NCBI GenBank assembly: GCA_021776735.1 | Contig: JAJFFH010000054.1 | Span: forward strand, 1 to 63,037 | Source: Planctomycetota bacterium | GTDB lineage: Bacteria; Planctomycetota; PLA2 | Direction of reading: 5' to 3' | Length of the DNA stretch: 63,037 nucleotides | Shown here: in pieces, positions 8,436-17,500 of the stretch | Position numbering within the stretch: position 1 is the first letter of the stretch | Layout of the letters: each line of letters opens with the position of its first letter | Notes under the pieces: generated by a model | Databases searched by the model: none | What the model was told of the DNA's origin: nothing | The model's input: the letters and a program-made list of their open reading frames with translations, nothing else | Translations under genes and position numbers: made by a program

Positions 8436-8876
8436 CTACTCCTCGCGGAAAACGAAGTTCAGGATTTCGCGGCGGTTTTCGGAAACCAGTTCGTCGCCGT
8501 CGTACAAAAGCAGCGTCGGCAGCTTGCGAATCTCGAACTGGCGTGCGACCGGACTGGCCCACTGGTCGATGTCGATCGTCCTCAGGCGAAACGTGCCGCG
8601 CTTGCCAATCTGAGCCGCCAGCCTGGGGCCCATCTGCTTGCACGCGCCTCACCACTCCGCGGTGAATTCCAGCACCGTGTACCGGCCCTTCTCCGCGACC
8701 AGGTACGCGTCCAAATCCACTTCCTCGCCCGTCGAAATCAGCTCCACCCGCTCGTCGGCCGGAACAGACATCGCCGTCCGTTTACCAAGCTCAGGGTTGG
8801 TTTTCTCACCCTTCACACCCTTCCAGACAAATCCCAGGGTGGCGATGACGAGGACGGCGGCGGTGTAGCGGGCCAT
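8436..8876 (-). CDS. Membrane-anchored thioredoxin-like selenoprotein (in-frame UGA)
   Basis: Two frames separated by one TGA join into a 146-aa thioredoxin-fold protein. The N terminus (MARYTAAVLVIATLGFVW) is a membrane anchor or signal. The fold follows with YTVLEFTAEW-UGA-GACKQMGP, so the UGA at residue 76 stands where thioredoxins have the first Cys of WCxxC, and the resolving Cys is kept. The cis-Pro segment KLPTLLLYDG is present. Reading UGA as selenocysteine gives a WUGAC redox site. The neighbouring tRNA-Sec gene supports this. A nonsense mutation of Cys is the alternative. A bacterial SECIS hairpin should lie just 3' of the UGA but was not folded here. One copy of the 12-bp repeat encodes RTAM within it. 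Confidence 0.85.
8770..8781 (-). repeat. Dispersed 12-mer ACGGACGGCGAT, copy 2
   Basis: Exact copy inside the selenoprotein gene, read as R-T-A-M in its frame. Flank AAACGG, next base G. Confidence 0.9.
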
Positions 8877-8927
8877 GCTTTTTCATCGGAGCAAGCAACG
8901 CGCCGATCAAATGCGTTTTCAAGGGTT

Positions 8928-9980
8928 ATGGTCGGGGCCGTGCGGATCCTCCTGTTTTTGGCGGTTTTGGGCGCTCTTTTGGGGGCGGAACCGCCGTCTG
9001 AGAAGGGCAAGGGGGGCGCGGAGGCGGTCGCCGGTGTGCCCCAAGCCGTGCAGCGCGGGGTCGCGTGGTTGCGCAAGGAGCGCGAGCCGAACGGGCGGTT
9101 TGGGTCGGGACCGGGGGAGACGGCGTTGGTGCTCTTGGCGTTGCGGCACTCCGGCGTGCGCGACGACGACAAGTTGTGCGTGAAGGCGGCGAAGTATCTG
9201 GAGCGCGCGCTACCCGACGGTTCGGTCTACGGGGCTGCGCTCGGCATTCTGGCGCTGCTCGAGCAGCCGCGCCAGAAACACAAGAAAGAGATCACGAAGC
9301 TCGTCCGCCATCTCGTGCGCGGGCAATGCCGCAACGGCCAGTGGAGCTACGCGTACCGCGCGACGTCACGCAAGAAAGCGGGCGACAACTCGAACACGCA
9401 GATCGCGGCACTGGCCTTGGCGGCCGCGGCGCGCCGGGGCTTCGCCGTTCCCGACGAGACGTTCGCGAAGGTGCGCGCTTTTTTCGTCGAGTCGCAGAAC
9501 GCGGACGGCGGCTGGGGCTACGCGCACAACCAGCGGAAGACGTCGTACGGCTCGATGACCGCGGGCGGCGCGATGGTGCTCGCCCTGACCGACGCGCCAC
9601 AAGCTGCCACCGATCGCGCGTTCGAGTGGTTGGGCCGCGGCTTCGATCCCGAAAACAACCGCGACGCGGGCCGCGCGTTCGGCAAGAAAAAGGGCAAGCG
9701 CGGCGACCAGTTTTGGCGCTACTACTGGCTGTGGTCACTCGAACGCGCCGGCTCCTGCGCCGAACGCAAACTCGTGGGCCGCCACGACTGGTACGCCCGC
9801 GGCGCTCGCTACCTCGTCGATCACCAGCAAAAAAAAGGCTGCTGGCGCGACCCGGAACCCAAACTCCGCGCGACCGCGTTCGCCCTCCTGTTTTTTTCCC
9901 GCAGCGCCAAGCGCTCGCTGACTCCCCGCCCGGGCGAAGTCACGATTACCCCGGGCGGAGCCAAAGCACCCGGACGGTAG
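8928..9980 (+). CDS. Secreted prenyltransferase/squalene-oxidase-repeat protein
   Basis: This 350-aa protein has a signal peptide (VRILLFLAVLGALLGA) followed by alpha/alpha-toroid repeats of the prenyltransferase and squalene oxidase family. Recurrent motifs include PNGRFG, NGQWSYAY, ADGGWGYAHN and KKGCWRDP. The fold is shared with terpene cyclases and protein prenyltransferases, but the catalytic DxDD or zinc site is not apparent, so the role is unknown. Such secreted proteins are abundant in Planctomycetes. A GTG at 8940 is an alternative start. It is divergent from the selenoprotein gene by about 50 bases and related to the protein encoded at 10536-12308. Confidence 0.8.
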   Translation: MVGAVRILLFLAVLGALLGAEPPSEKGKGGAEAVAGVPQAVQRGVAWLRKEREPNGRFGSGPGETALVLLALRHSGVRDDDKLCVKAAKYLERALPDGSVYGAALGILALLEQPRQKHKKEITKLVRHLVRGQCRNGQWSYAYRATSRKKAGDNSNTQIAALALAAAARRGFAVPDETFAKVRAFFVESQNADGGWGYAHNQRKTSYGSMTAGGAMVLALTDAPQAATDRAFEWLGRGFDPENNRDAGRAFGKKKGKRGDQFWRYYWLWSLERAGSCAERKLVGRHDWYARGARYLVDHQQKKGCWRDPEPKLRATAFALLFFSRSAKRSLTPRPGEVTITPGGAKAPGR

Positions 9981-10027
9981 CCGGGACCGCTCGTTGGGGG
10001 TCTGCCGGACGATTCGCACGGTAGCGC

Positions 10028-10039
10028 ACGGACGGCGAT
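10028..10039 (+). repeat. Dispersed 12-mer ACGGACGGCGAT, copy 3
   Basis: Exact copy in the intergenic region 3' of the prenyltransferase-fold gene; next base G. Confidence 0.9.
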
Positions 10040-10121
10040 GTCTGCGGAGAGAACGAGGAGCGCGAAGGCGGGACGGCCGCGTCTGGCCGATCGCACGACC
10101 GCGGCGTGATCGCCTGAGAAG

Positions 10122-10165
10122 GGAACCACGAAGCTCACGAAGAGCACGAAGAACGAAGGAAGAGG
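10122..10165 (+). repeat. CACGAAG 9-base periodic repeat
   Basis: A degenerate array with period nine: ACCACGAAG, CTCACGAAG, AGCACGAAG, then AACGAAGG. Similar non-coding CACGAAG arrays occur in genomes of the Planctomycetes-Verrucomicrobia group. It is followed by purine-rich low-complexity sequence. Confidence 0.65.
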
Positions 10166-10261
10166 AGAGAGGAAGAAGAGAACGGCGAACTGCGAGCGGA
10201 AGATTCGTGCGCACGCGCGGCCAAGTCGAGCGAGCGCGGTGCGGTCGACGGAAATGAAAGA

Positions 10262-10296
10262 AACACGGCGCCACAGAGGGCACAGAGGGCGCAGAG
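10262..10296 (+). repeat. CACAGAGGG 9-base periodic repeat
   Basis: Degenerate tandem units GCCACAGAG, GGCACAGAG, GGCGCAGAG, separated by about 100 bases from the CACGAAG array and sharing its nine-base period. Confidence 0.65.
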
Positions 10297-10398
10297 GATG
10301 AGGGAGAACGACGAGGCGAAACGTTCACGAAGGACGTTCAGGCGGCACGTCGGCGTGTCCGCGGGCAATGGCCTTCGTGGACCCGGCGTGTGTACGCG

Positions 10399-10440
10399 AC
10401 CCGATCCCGATCCCGATCCCGACTCCCGAACCCGACGCCC
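10399..10440 (+). repeat. CCGATC hexanucleotide repeat
   Basis: Tandem CCGATC units decaying to CCGACT, CCGAAC and CCGACG. The complementary sense resembles the GGGTTC array at 30226-30274. Confidence 0.7.
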
Positions 10441-10535
10441 GACTCTGACACGCACGCTCGACTCAGCGCCGCACGGCGTCTTTGATCACGCAACGCGCGT
10501 CGCCGTCCGTGTGCTTTGGCGGCGCTCGGGCCCTT

Positions 10536-12308
10536 TTATCCGAGACCCACCAGCGCGCGTCGGGCGGCTTCGCGGCGTTCTTCGGGTTGGCGATCGTCGG
10601 TTTGGATTTGTTGGAGGAATTGGGCGGCTTCCTGGCAGCTCTTCTGGCTTGCGACCGGGACCGACAAGGGGGTGACCCGTTGGTTTACGCATTGCAGGCA
10701 CAGCGTCAGGATCGCGGCCGTGTAGACGCGGCCGCCGTCATGTTGCCAGGGGCCCGACGGTTCCCAGGAGCCCGAGCGCCAGCCTGCTTGTTTCTTGTAT
10801 TGGTTGCGGAGCACCGCGCTGAGCAGTTTCGTGTTCCACTCGGCTGACGCGCGGCAGCGGGTGTGGGTCATTGCCAGCGTTGCGTGGAACCAGTAGTACG
10901 GATCGCAGCGTCCGCCGGCGACATCCCAGATTGGCGGCAGCTTGGCGCACTCCCACAGTCCCTTGCGCAACAACTCGTTGCGACCGTAGGTCTGGCCGGC
11001 GGCCAGGCGGATGCCCACCGCGGCGGCCGTGGTCGAGCGCGTGCGCGCGGCAGGATACTTTCCCGTCATTCCGGACGGTCGCGCGGACAGGCCGCCCATG
11101 GTCGTGTAGCCCGCGATGCCGGTTGTCTTGTGCGTCATCTTGTTGGTCCACGCCAGCGCGCCCTTGTACGCCTCGGGATCGACCGCGAGGCCCGCTGTTT
11201 CCGCGGCGCGCAGGGCGTACGCGGCCCACGCCGTGATCGACGTGTCGTTGTTGCCGTCGCCCGGTTTGTAGCGCCAGGCCGCGTTCTTGTTGCGCGCTCC
11301 TTGAAGGTACGCGACGCCCTTGCGCACAGCTTCGCGGTACAGCGGATCGCGCGTTCGCCGCCACGTTTCCGCCAGGGCCCACAGCGCGATCGTGTGGTTG
11401 TAGTGCCGGTGCAGTGGCTTTCCCGGACCGATCAGTCCGTCGGCTGCCTGCTGCCCGACGAGAAAGCGTCCGGCACGGTGTACCGCGAGTGCGTAACGTT
11501 CCGGTGGTCCGGCCTGAACGAACGCGAGCAACACGAGGCCGGTCACGCCCGTGGCGTACCCCGGCTTGCCGCGCCCGCTCCGGCCACCGGTTCGGTCGTT
11601 GCGGTCGTCGGGCGGGGCGTGACGGTCGAACTCGGCCGGATCCCACTTGCCGTCGTCGTCTTGGTGGCGCGCGAGCCAGTCGAGGCCCCGCGCGACGGCG
11701 GCGGCGACCTTTTCGTTGCGGGCGGGCAGTTGGTGCTCGTGCAATGAGAGATCGCGCACGATCGCTCCGAGCGCAAGCAATGAGGCATCGCCGTCCGTTT
11801 GCTGTGTCGCTGTTTCCTTCGCCGTTTCGTTGGACCGGGCGTAGGTCAGGAGCGTGGGCAGGGCAGCGGCCGCGTGACGGCCGAGCCGGCCGAGGGCGTG
11901 CGCGGCTGCGTTGCGCACCGCGGTGTCTTCGTCCTTGTTCGCGACCAGTGCGACGAGGCGATCGACTTCGGTCTTGGCGCGCGGTCCGAGGGCGCCGAGC
12001 GCGCGCGCGGCGGCCGCGCGCACCGCGGTGTCCTCTTCCGGGTCATCGAGGAGTGCACGGGCGATGGTGATCGTGTCCGCGCCGAGCGTGAAGTGGACGG
12101 CGTCGGCGAACGGGCCCATCGGCGGGCTCTTGGCAACCGTGCGGATCAGGGGTTCGAGGACGGAGCGACCGCGGGCCGCGAACCAGTCCGGGTTGTGGGG
12201 GGCCGCCGGCGGGGCCTCCGGTTTTTGGGCCGGCACTTCTTCCGCGCCGACCGGCGCGAGCAGAAAGACGAGCAGGAGCGCTACCAGCCCTTGCGTGCGG
12301 CGGCCCAT
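10536..12308 (-). CDS. Secreted HEAT-repeat and prenyltransferase-fold protein
   Basis: This protein has 590 aa. A signal peptide (MGRRTQGLVALLLVFLLAPVGA) is followed by HEAT-like repeats at about 70-140 (DTAVRAAAARALGALG and DTAVRNAAAHALGRLG), then an alpha/alpha-toroid region with HQDDDGKWDP, ATGVTGLVLLAF, QAADGLIG and NTKLLSAVLRNQYKKQ. The function is unknown; scaffold or binding roles are likely because no catalytic motif is evident. The ATG at 12306-12308 is chosen because of a perfect GGAGGTG ribosome binding site and the signal peptide; it lies within the last 28 bases of ptsP, suggesting translational coupling. One 12-bp motif encodes T-D-G-D in it. Confidence 0.8.
   Translation of the reverse strand: MGRRTQGLVALLLVFLLAPVGAEEVPAQKPEAPPAAPHNPDWFAARGRSVLEPLIRTVAKSPPMGPFADAVHFTLGADTITIARALLDDPEEDTAVRAAAARALGALGPRAKTEVDRLVALVANKDEDTAVRNAAAHALGRLGRHAAAALPTLLTYARSNETAKETATQQTDGDASLLALGAIVRDLSLHEHQLPARNEKVAAAVARGLDWLARHQDDDGKWDPAEFDRHAPPDDRNDRTGGRSGRGKPGYATGVTGLVLLAFVQAGPPERYALAVHRAGRFLVGQQAADGLIGPGKPLHRHYNHTIALWALAETWRRTRDPLYREAVRKGVAYLQGARNKNAAWRYKPGDGNNDTSITAWAAYALRAAETAGLAVDPEAYKGALAWTNKMTHKTTGIAGYTTMGGLSARPSGMTGKYPAARTRSTTAAAVGIRLAAGQTYGRNELLRKGLWECAKLPPIWDVAGGRCDPYYWFHATLAMTHTRCRASAEWNTKLLSAVLRNQYKKQAGWRSGSWEPSGPWQHDGGRVYTAAILTLCLQCVNQRVTPLSVPVASQKSCQEAAQFLQQIQTDDRQPEERREAARRALVGLG
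11787..11798 (-). repeat. Dispersed 12-mer ACGGACGGCGAT, copy 4
   Basis: Exact copy in the HEAT/prenyltransferase gene, read as T-D-G-D; flank ACAGCAA as in copies at 26030 and 26460. Confidence 0.9.
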
Positions 12309-14500
12309 TTTTTCACCTCCGGTCCGGCCATGTCGAGCAGGCGTTTGCGCACGTCTCTCGGACCCTTCATCTCCAGGATTTCTTCCACCGCGGCCGCGGA
12401 CTCTTCGGCATCGACGCGCGGCTCGAGCGCGCGCAACATCTGGATGCGCGACGCGTGGACGCTCAGGCGGCGCACTCCCATGCCGAGCCAGAGCGGAAGC
12501 AGCAGCGGATTGCTGGCCGCTTCGCCGCAGATCGAGAGGGGCGTGGACTCGCGCTGCGCGGCGGTCGCGATCTGGCGCAGGGCACGCACGAGGGACGGGT
12601 GGCACGGGTCGAAGTAGCGCGTGACGCGGGCGTTCGTGCGATCCACGCCGAGTACGTGTTGCGTGAGATCGTTGGTGCCGACGCACAAAAAGTCCGCCTC
12701 GCGCGCGAGCTGGTCGATCTGAAACAGCGCGGAGGGCACCTCGATCATCGCCCCCATGCGCGGCAGCGGTCCCTCTTTCGCCACGATCGCGCGCACCGAA
12801 TCGAACTCCTCGACCGAGCCGACCATGGGCACGAGGAGTGCGCCCTTGCGGCCTTCCAGCGCACGAAGAATCGCCCGCACCTGTGCGCGCAGGATGTCGG
12901 GATGGTCGAGCAGGAGTCGCAGCGAGCGGTAGCCCAGGAACGGGTTGGGCTCGGCGGCCTGGCCGAGGGCCGGCACGAGCTTGTCGCCGCCGGCGTCGAG
13001 CAGTCGAAACGTGACCGGCTTGGGTGCGATCTGGTCGGCGACGCGCCGGTAAAGCACGTACTGTTCGTCCTCGCCGGGCAAATCCGGCCGCATGAGGAAG
13101 GCGAACTCCGTGCGGTAGAGCCCGATGCCGTCCGCGTCTTCTTCGCTGGCCCGGACCGCGTCGCCCCACAGGCTCACGTTGGCTTCGAAGCGAATGCGGC
13201 CGGGTGCCGCGTCGCCGCCGGTGTGAAACGAGCGCAGGGCTTCGAGGTTCGAAGCGGCGTTGCGGGTGGCCTCTTGCACGAGTTCCTCGGGCGGGTCGAA
13301 CACGACCTCGCCGGTCGCCGCATCGACGAGCACGCGTGCGCCGTCCTCCGCGTCGCGCACCACGTCGCCGAGGCCGACCACGAGCGGCAGGTCCAGTGAG
13401 CGCGCGAGAAGTGCCGCGTGCGAGGTCGCGCCGCCGCCGCCCGTGAGCACCGCGGCGATGCCCTCGGCGCACAGCGAAACCATTCGCGAGGGCGCGAGAT
13501 CGGGCAGCAGCGCGATGCGTCCACGCAGTGTCGGTCGGCCGCCGTTCGTCACCGGGCGTACGTGGCGCAACAGGCGGTGGGCGAGATCGCGCACGTCTTC
13601 CGAGCGCTCGCGAAAAAACAGATCCTCAAGGCTCTCGAAGCGTCGCAGCAGATCGCCCGTCACGACGCGGATCGCGTTGTCCGCGCTGGAGCCGTCGTCG
13701 ATGGCCCGCACGATGCGGCCGACGAAACTGTTGTCGTCCAGCATGAGGAGCTGCACGGAAAAGACGAGTGCGGCCTCCTCGGCGTGCCGCTTGCGCAGCC
13801 ACTCCTGCATGGTGCGCAACTCGTCGCGCGCAGCCTGAATCGCCGTCCCGAAGCTTTTGGCCTCTTCCTCCGGGGTCCCCTTGGGGTTGGCCGGAACCGG
13901 CGGCGCGTCTCCGAGACGCAGCAACTGACCGCAGACGACACCGGACGAGCACGGGGTGCCGAAGGAGCGCTGGGGTCCGCGCAGTTCCGGAAGCGCGGGT
14001 ACGTCGTCGTCTTCGGCGATGAGCGAGAGGAGGCGCGCGTTGTCGACGACCGGCGCGATCTGTGAAGTGATCGCCGCGAGGGCGCGGGCCTCGTTGCCGT
14101 CGAAGCGGCGCGGGTCCCTGGTCTGGACGTACAGGACGCCGATGGGGAGCCCGCGGATCAGGAGCGGCTGGCCGAGGTAGGAGTGGTAGTCCTCCTCGTG
14201 GATCGCAGGCAGGAACACGAACCGCGGATCGGACGGCGCGTCCTCGACGATGACCGGGCCCATGCGGTCGAGCACCTGCCACGTCAGGCCATCGCCCTTG
14301 GTCAGGTGTGCCTTGCCGACGGCTTCCGGCGCGAGGCCGCGGCTTGCGGCCAGTGTGAGCTTGCCGCGGCGCCCGTCGAGCAGCCAGATCGCGCACACGT
14401 CGGTGCTCATGCGGTCGGCGACGAGGTCCACAACGCGGTCGAGCACCTGTTGCAGGCTCGTCGCCTCGCCGACGATCCGGCCGATCTCGCTCAACAACAT
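12281..14500 (-). CDS. ptsP: GAF-domain PTS enzyme I (nitrogen-PTS type phosphotransferase)
   Basis: This 739-aa protein has an N-terminal GAF domain (about 5-160) and then the whole enzyme I part. The phosphohistidine lies in GGGGATSHAALLAR (His about 361). The PEP-binding TIM barrel contains YRTEFAF, FRLLDAGGDK, GTNDLTQHVLGVDRTN and ICGEAASNPL with the catalytic Cys. It transfers phosphate from PEP to an HPr/NPr-type protein, and the GAF domain may sense nitrogen metabolites as in PtsP. The ATG at 14498-14500 is preferred; a GTG at 14512 is possible. It follows the AsmA-like gene by 49 bases in the same direction. No HPr gene is in the window. Confidence 0.9.
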   Translation of the reverse strand: MLLSEIGRIVGEATSLQQVLDRVVDLVADRMSTDVCAIWLLDGRRGKLTLAASRGLAPEAVGKAHLTKGDGLTWQVLDRMGPVIVEDAPSDPRFVFLPAIHEEDYHSYLGQPLLIRGLPIGVLYVQTRDPRRFDGNEARALAAITSQIAPVVDNARLLSLIAEDDDVPALPELRGPQRSFGTPCSSGVVCGQLLRLGDAPPVPANPKGTPEEEAKSFGTAIQAARDELRTMQEWLRKRHAEEAALVFSVQLLMLDDNSFVGRIVRAIDDGSSADNAIRVVTGDLLRRFESLEDLFFRERSEDVRDLAHRLLRHVRPVTNGGRPTLRGRIALLPDLAPSRMVSLCAEGIAAVLTGGGGATSHAALLARSLDLPLVVGLGDVVRDAEDGARVLVDAATGEVVFDPPEELVQEATRNAASNLEALRSFHTGGDAAPGRIRFEANVSLWGDAVRASEEDADGIGLYRTEFAFLMRPDLPGEDEQYVLYRRVADQIAPKPVTFRLLDAGGDKLVPALGQAAEPNPFLGYRSLRLLLDHPDILRAQVRAILRALEGRKGALLVPMVGSVEEFDSVRAIVAKEGPLPRMGAMIEVPSALFQIDQLAREADFLCVGTNDLTQHVLGVDRTNARVTRYFDPCHPSLVRALRQIATAAQRESTPLSICGEAASNPLLLPLWLGMGVRRLSVHASRIQMLRALEPRVDAEESAAAVEEILEMKGPRDVRKRLLDMAGPEVKKWAAARKGW

Positions 14501-14549
14501 CAGGTGCACCACGCCCCCCAATGTAGCGGCCCGGCGGCCTGCGCCGCGC

Positions 14550-17500
14550 TCATTTTCGGTCGAAGAGCCCCGCGAAGGGCGCGGCCCGGACCTTGGGACG
14601 GTCGAGATGGCCCTTGACACGCAATGGAATGGGCGGCAGCGTCGGGTGGAGCAGCAAATCGAGCGTGCCGTCGAGGCCGACCGTTCCCTGCACGCCGAGC
14701 CTGAACGCGTCGTGGCTCATGCGAAACGGCTCGATCTTCAAGCTGCCCTTCGCCACGACGAACCGGACCTTCGCCTCGCGAAACGCAACCGGGCGCCGAA
14801 ACAGCGCGCGATCGAGGCGCAGCGACAAGAGCGGCAGCAGCACCGAACCGTGCACCTGAAGCTGGCGTAACCCGATCCGGCCCTTGCCCGCCAGCGATTT
14901 TCGAAGCGCCGCCAGGTCCGTCCCGCGGCCCGCAAAATCGAGGTCGAAGTCCGTCAGTCCGGTCAGCCGTTTTTCGCGCGCTCTCCGCGCCCGGCGCCGC
15001 ACGCGCAGGATCGGGACGACGAACGAGAGCGGCCGGCCAAGCCCTTCGTCGATCTTCACATCGCGCCCTTCAACCTTCGCCTTCCAGCGAACGGGCGTCG
15101 CACCCCGATCAAACATCACCGAACCGCTGACCTTGCCGCCGTTGAGCCGTGCGGCTACGTCGGGGACCGTGAGCACTCGCCCGCGCACGGTCGCGTGGCC
15201 GGACACATCGGTCCAAACCAGCGACCCGAACTCGATCCGCCCGACGCCAAGGAGCCCATCGCGCGTTCGATACGAGAGTCGCTGCACGGGCACGCCGTCG
15301 ACCGTGCAAGCGCGGACCGCGACCAGCACGTTCGGCTTCGAGGGCGGTCCCCAAAAACGCACGCGACAACCCCGCGCCTCGATCTCGGCGAAAAACGCCC
15401 GGGCCGCGGTCGCGGTCCCGTTCACGCGATCCCGCGTCACCCGAGCCTGCACCTTGAACGTGCCGCGCGCCCGGTCGTCGAAACGGCTCGCATTCACCGT
15501 GCCCTTGAGCGTCAACTTATCCAGCGTGCCTTGTCCCTCGAGGGAAATCCCCTCTGAAAACAGCTTCACGACGGCGATGTTTTTGTCCTGCCCGCGCGCG
15601 TCGAGAGTCCCCGTGCCGATCCGCGTCTCTTGGAACGTGAGCCGGCCCTCGTACCCCAAAACCTCGCCGTCATAGGACACCGTCGCCGTCACGGCTCCGT
15701 GGCCCTCGGTCTCCACGAGCGGTCCGCGCGCCTTGACCTCGGCCACTCCCCGACCGTCGTCGCCCCAAAAAGCGTGCACGGAGTCGAGCACGGCCGGTCC
15801 GAAGGAACCCGCGTCGACATCGATCTCCCAGCCCTCGCGCGCATCCCGGCGTGCGCGGCGCGCGTTCAGCGCCAAAAACACGCCGCCGTGTTCGTGGACG
15901 CCGGACACCGTACCTGCGAAGGTCCAGTGACCGTTGGGCCGCGTCACGACGCCACCCGCGACCAGGTCGTCCAGTTCACCCAGTTCGCCCAGTTCGCTCA
16001 GGGGTCGCGCGGCGCTCGCGCGTACTTCGAGTCGACCGATGGGCCACAGATCCCCGCCCAGGACCACGGTGCCATCCTCATGGCGCGCGACTACGTCACC
16101 CGTCCATTTTTTGTCCGCACACATGACCGTTCCGGCCGCGTGAACCGTGCCGACGCGTTCGAGTCCGGTGCCCGCCGCGCGGCCCGAGACGTGGACCACT
16201 CCCGCGCGCGTGTTCGCCTTGACGTCGAGCGTCAGGGTCCCCGGCCAGGGCGCGAGATCCACGGTGCCTCGGACTTCGCCATTCGCTTCGAACCGCCCGT
16301 TGCGCAGACCACGGACGGTGCCTTGGGCCCGCAGGTCGTCCACGCGAAGCCGACGGACGGCGATGCTGTCGGCGCCGATGTCTTCGCCGAAGACACCGGC
16401 AACAACAACGTCCCATTCGGTCAACGCGTGGTCACGGCGGTAGCGCCGTCCCTCAAACGTCAGGTCGAGATCCCACAGCTCCGCCTTGCCGCGCACATGT
16501 GCGGTGCCGTCGTCCCAATTTACGGCGACGTCTTCGGTCTTGACCCGGCCCGCGATGTCCACATCGGGTCGCCAGAGGCGCAAGAACGGTGCTGCGCGCG
16601 CGAGATCGCCTTGGAAGTGGCCGCGCACCGAGCCGTTGCGACCGCGTGCCTCGCCGTCGAGATCGCGGCTCTTCACGCGCAGAAACGACTCGCCCTTGCG
16701 CGCGACGTCGAAGTCCAGGGACAGCGTGTCCGGCGGTGCGCGCAGTGCGTGATCGCGAAACACGAGTTGTTCGATGCGCGCCTTGCCGCGCCAGCGTCCG
16801 CCCGCACCCTGCGCGTCCAAAAACAGGCGCCCGTCCGCGGGCGGCTCACCGAAGGCGAACGTGGCGAGCGCCAGCGGCAGCTCACCCTTCGCGCGAAAGG
16901 CACCATCCGCTTCGATCGCCGAGACGTTGAACGTCGTCGCGCGTACCGACAGGCGGCGCGGCTGCGTGCCGCCCTCGATCACGATCGCTTTTTCGTCGAG
17001 TACCGGAAGTCCCGGCACGTCGAGCTTGAAATCGCGGCCGGTCATCTTGACGGACAACGCGCCGTCCGTGTACGTCGCGCGCAAGTCCGCGCGGCCGGAA
17101 ACATCGCCGTCCGTCAGCTTCTCTGCCCAGTTCAGGACCAAGCCGGTAAGAACAACCCGCCCCGTAGTCCCGTCCCACGAGCCTTCGACCCGCGCCTCGT
17201 CGCCCGCGTAGCGCACGGTTCCGGCGAGTTCGATTCTCTGTTGATCGATGCGGACGTCGAGGCCCTCGACGCCGACGACGAGCTCGCCGTCGCGGGCGCT
17301 GTGGATGATCGGATCTTCGCGGAACGCGTCGAAGCGCTTGGGGCGGCGGTAGGGCAGGAACGTGTAGTGCACTGTCGCGTCGGAGATGCGGAGGGCAAGG
17401 GGGGGGCGCTTTTTGGGCGCGACGCGGACGGGGCGCTTGGGACGCGGCGGGAACAGGAGATCGTCCAGGTTGGTGTGGCCGCCCGGTTCCTGGCGGATGC

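Larger units (their letters stand above)
9981..10535. other. Non-coding repeat-rich region between convergent genes
   Basis: No convincing gene is seen. The region holds one copy of the 12-bp motif (10028-10039), a one-mismatch variant near 10499-10510, and three different short-period repeats listed separately. Both neighbours end here, so terminators may lie in it. Confidence 0.6.

Noticed and set aside
12309..13472. Upstream extension of the HEAT/prenyltransferase frame
   Set aside because: It overlaps the PTS enzyme I gene in another frame; the signal peptide and strong ribosome binding site at 12308 set the start.
13839..13849. Further copies of the 12-mer at 13839, 3209 and 52527
   Set aside because: They differ from the motif and lack the invariant flanking A; at this composition near-matches are expected by chance.
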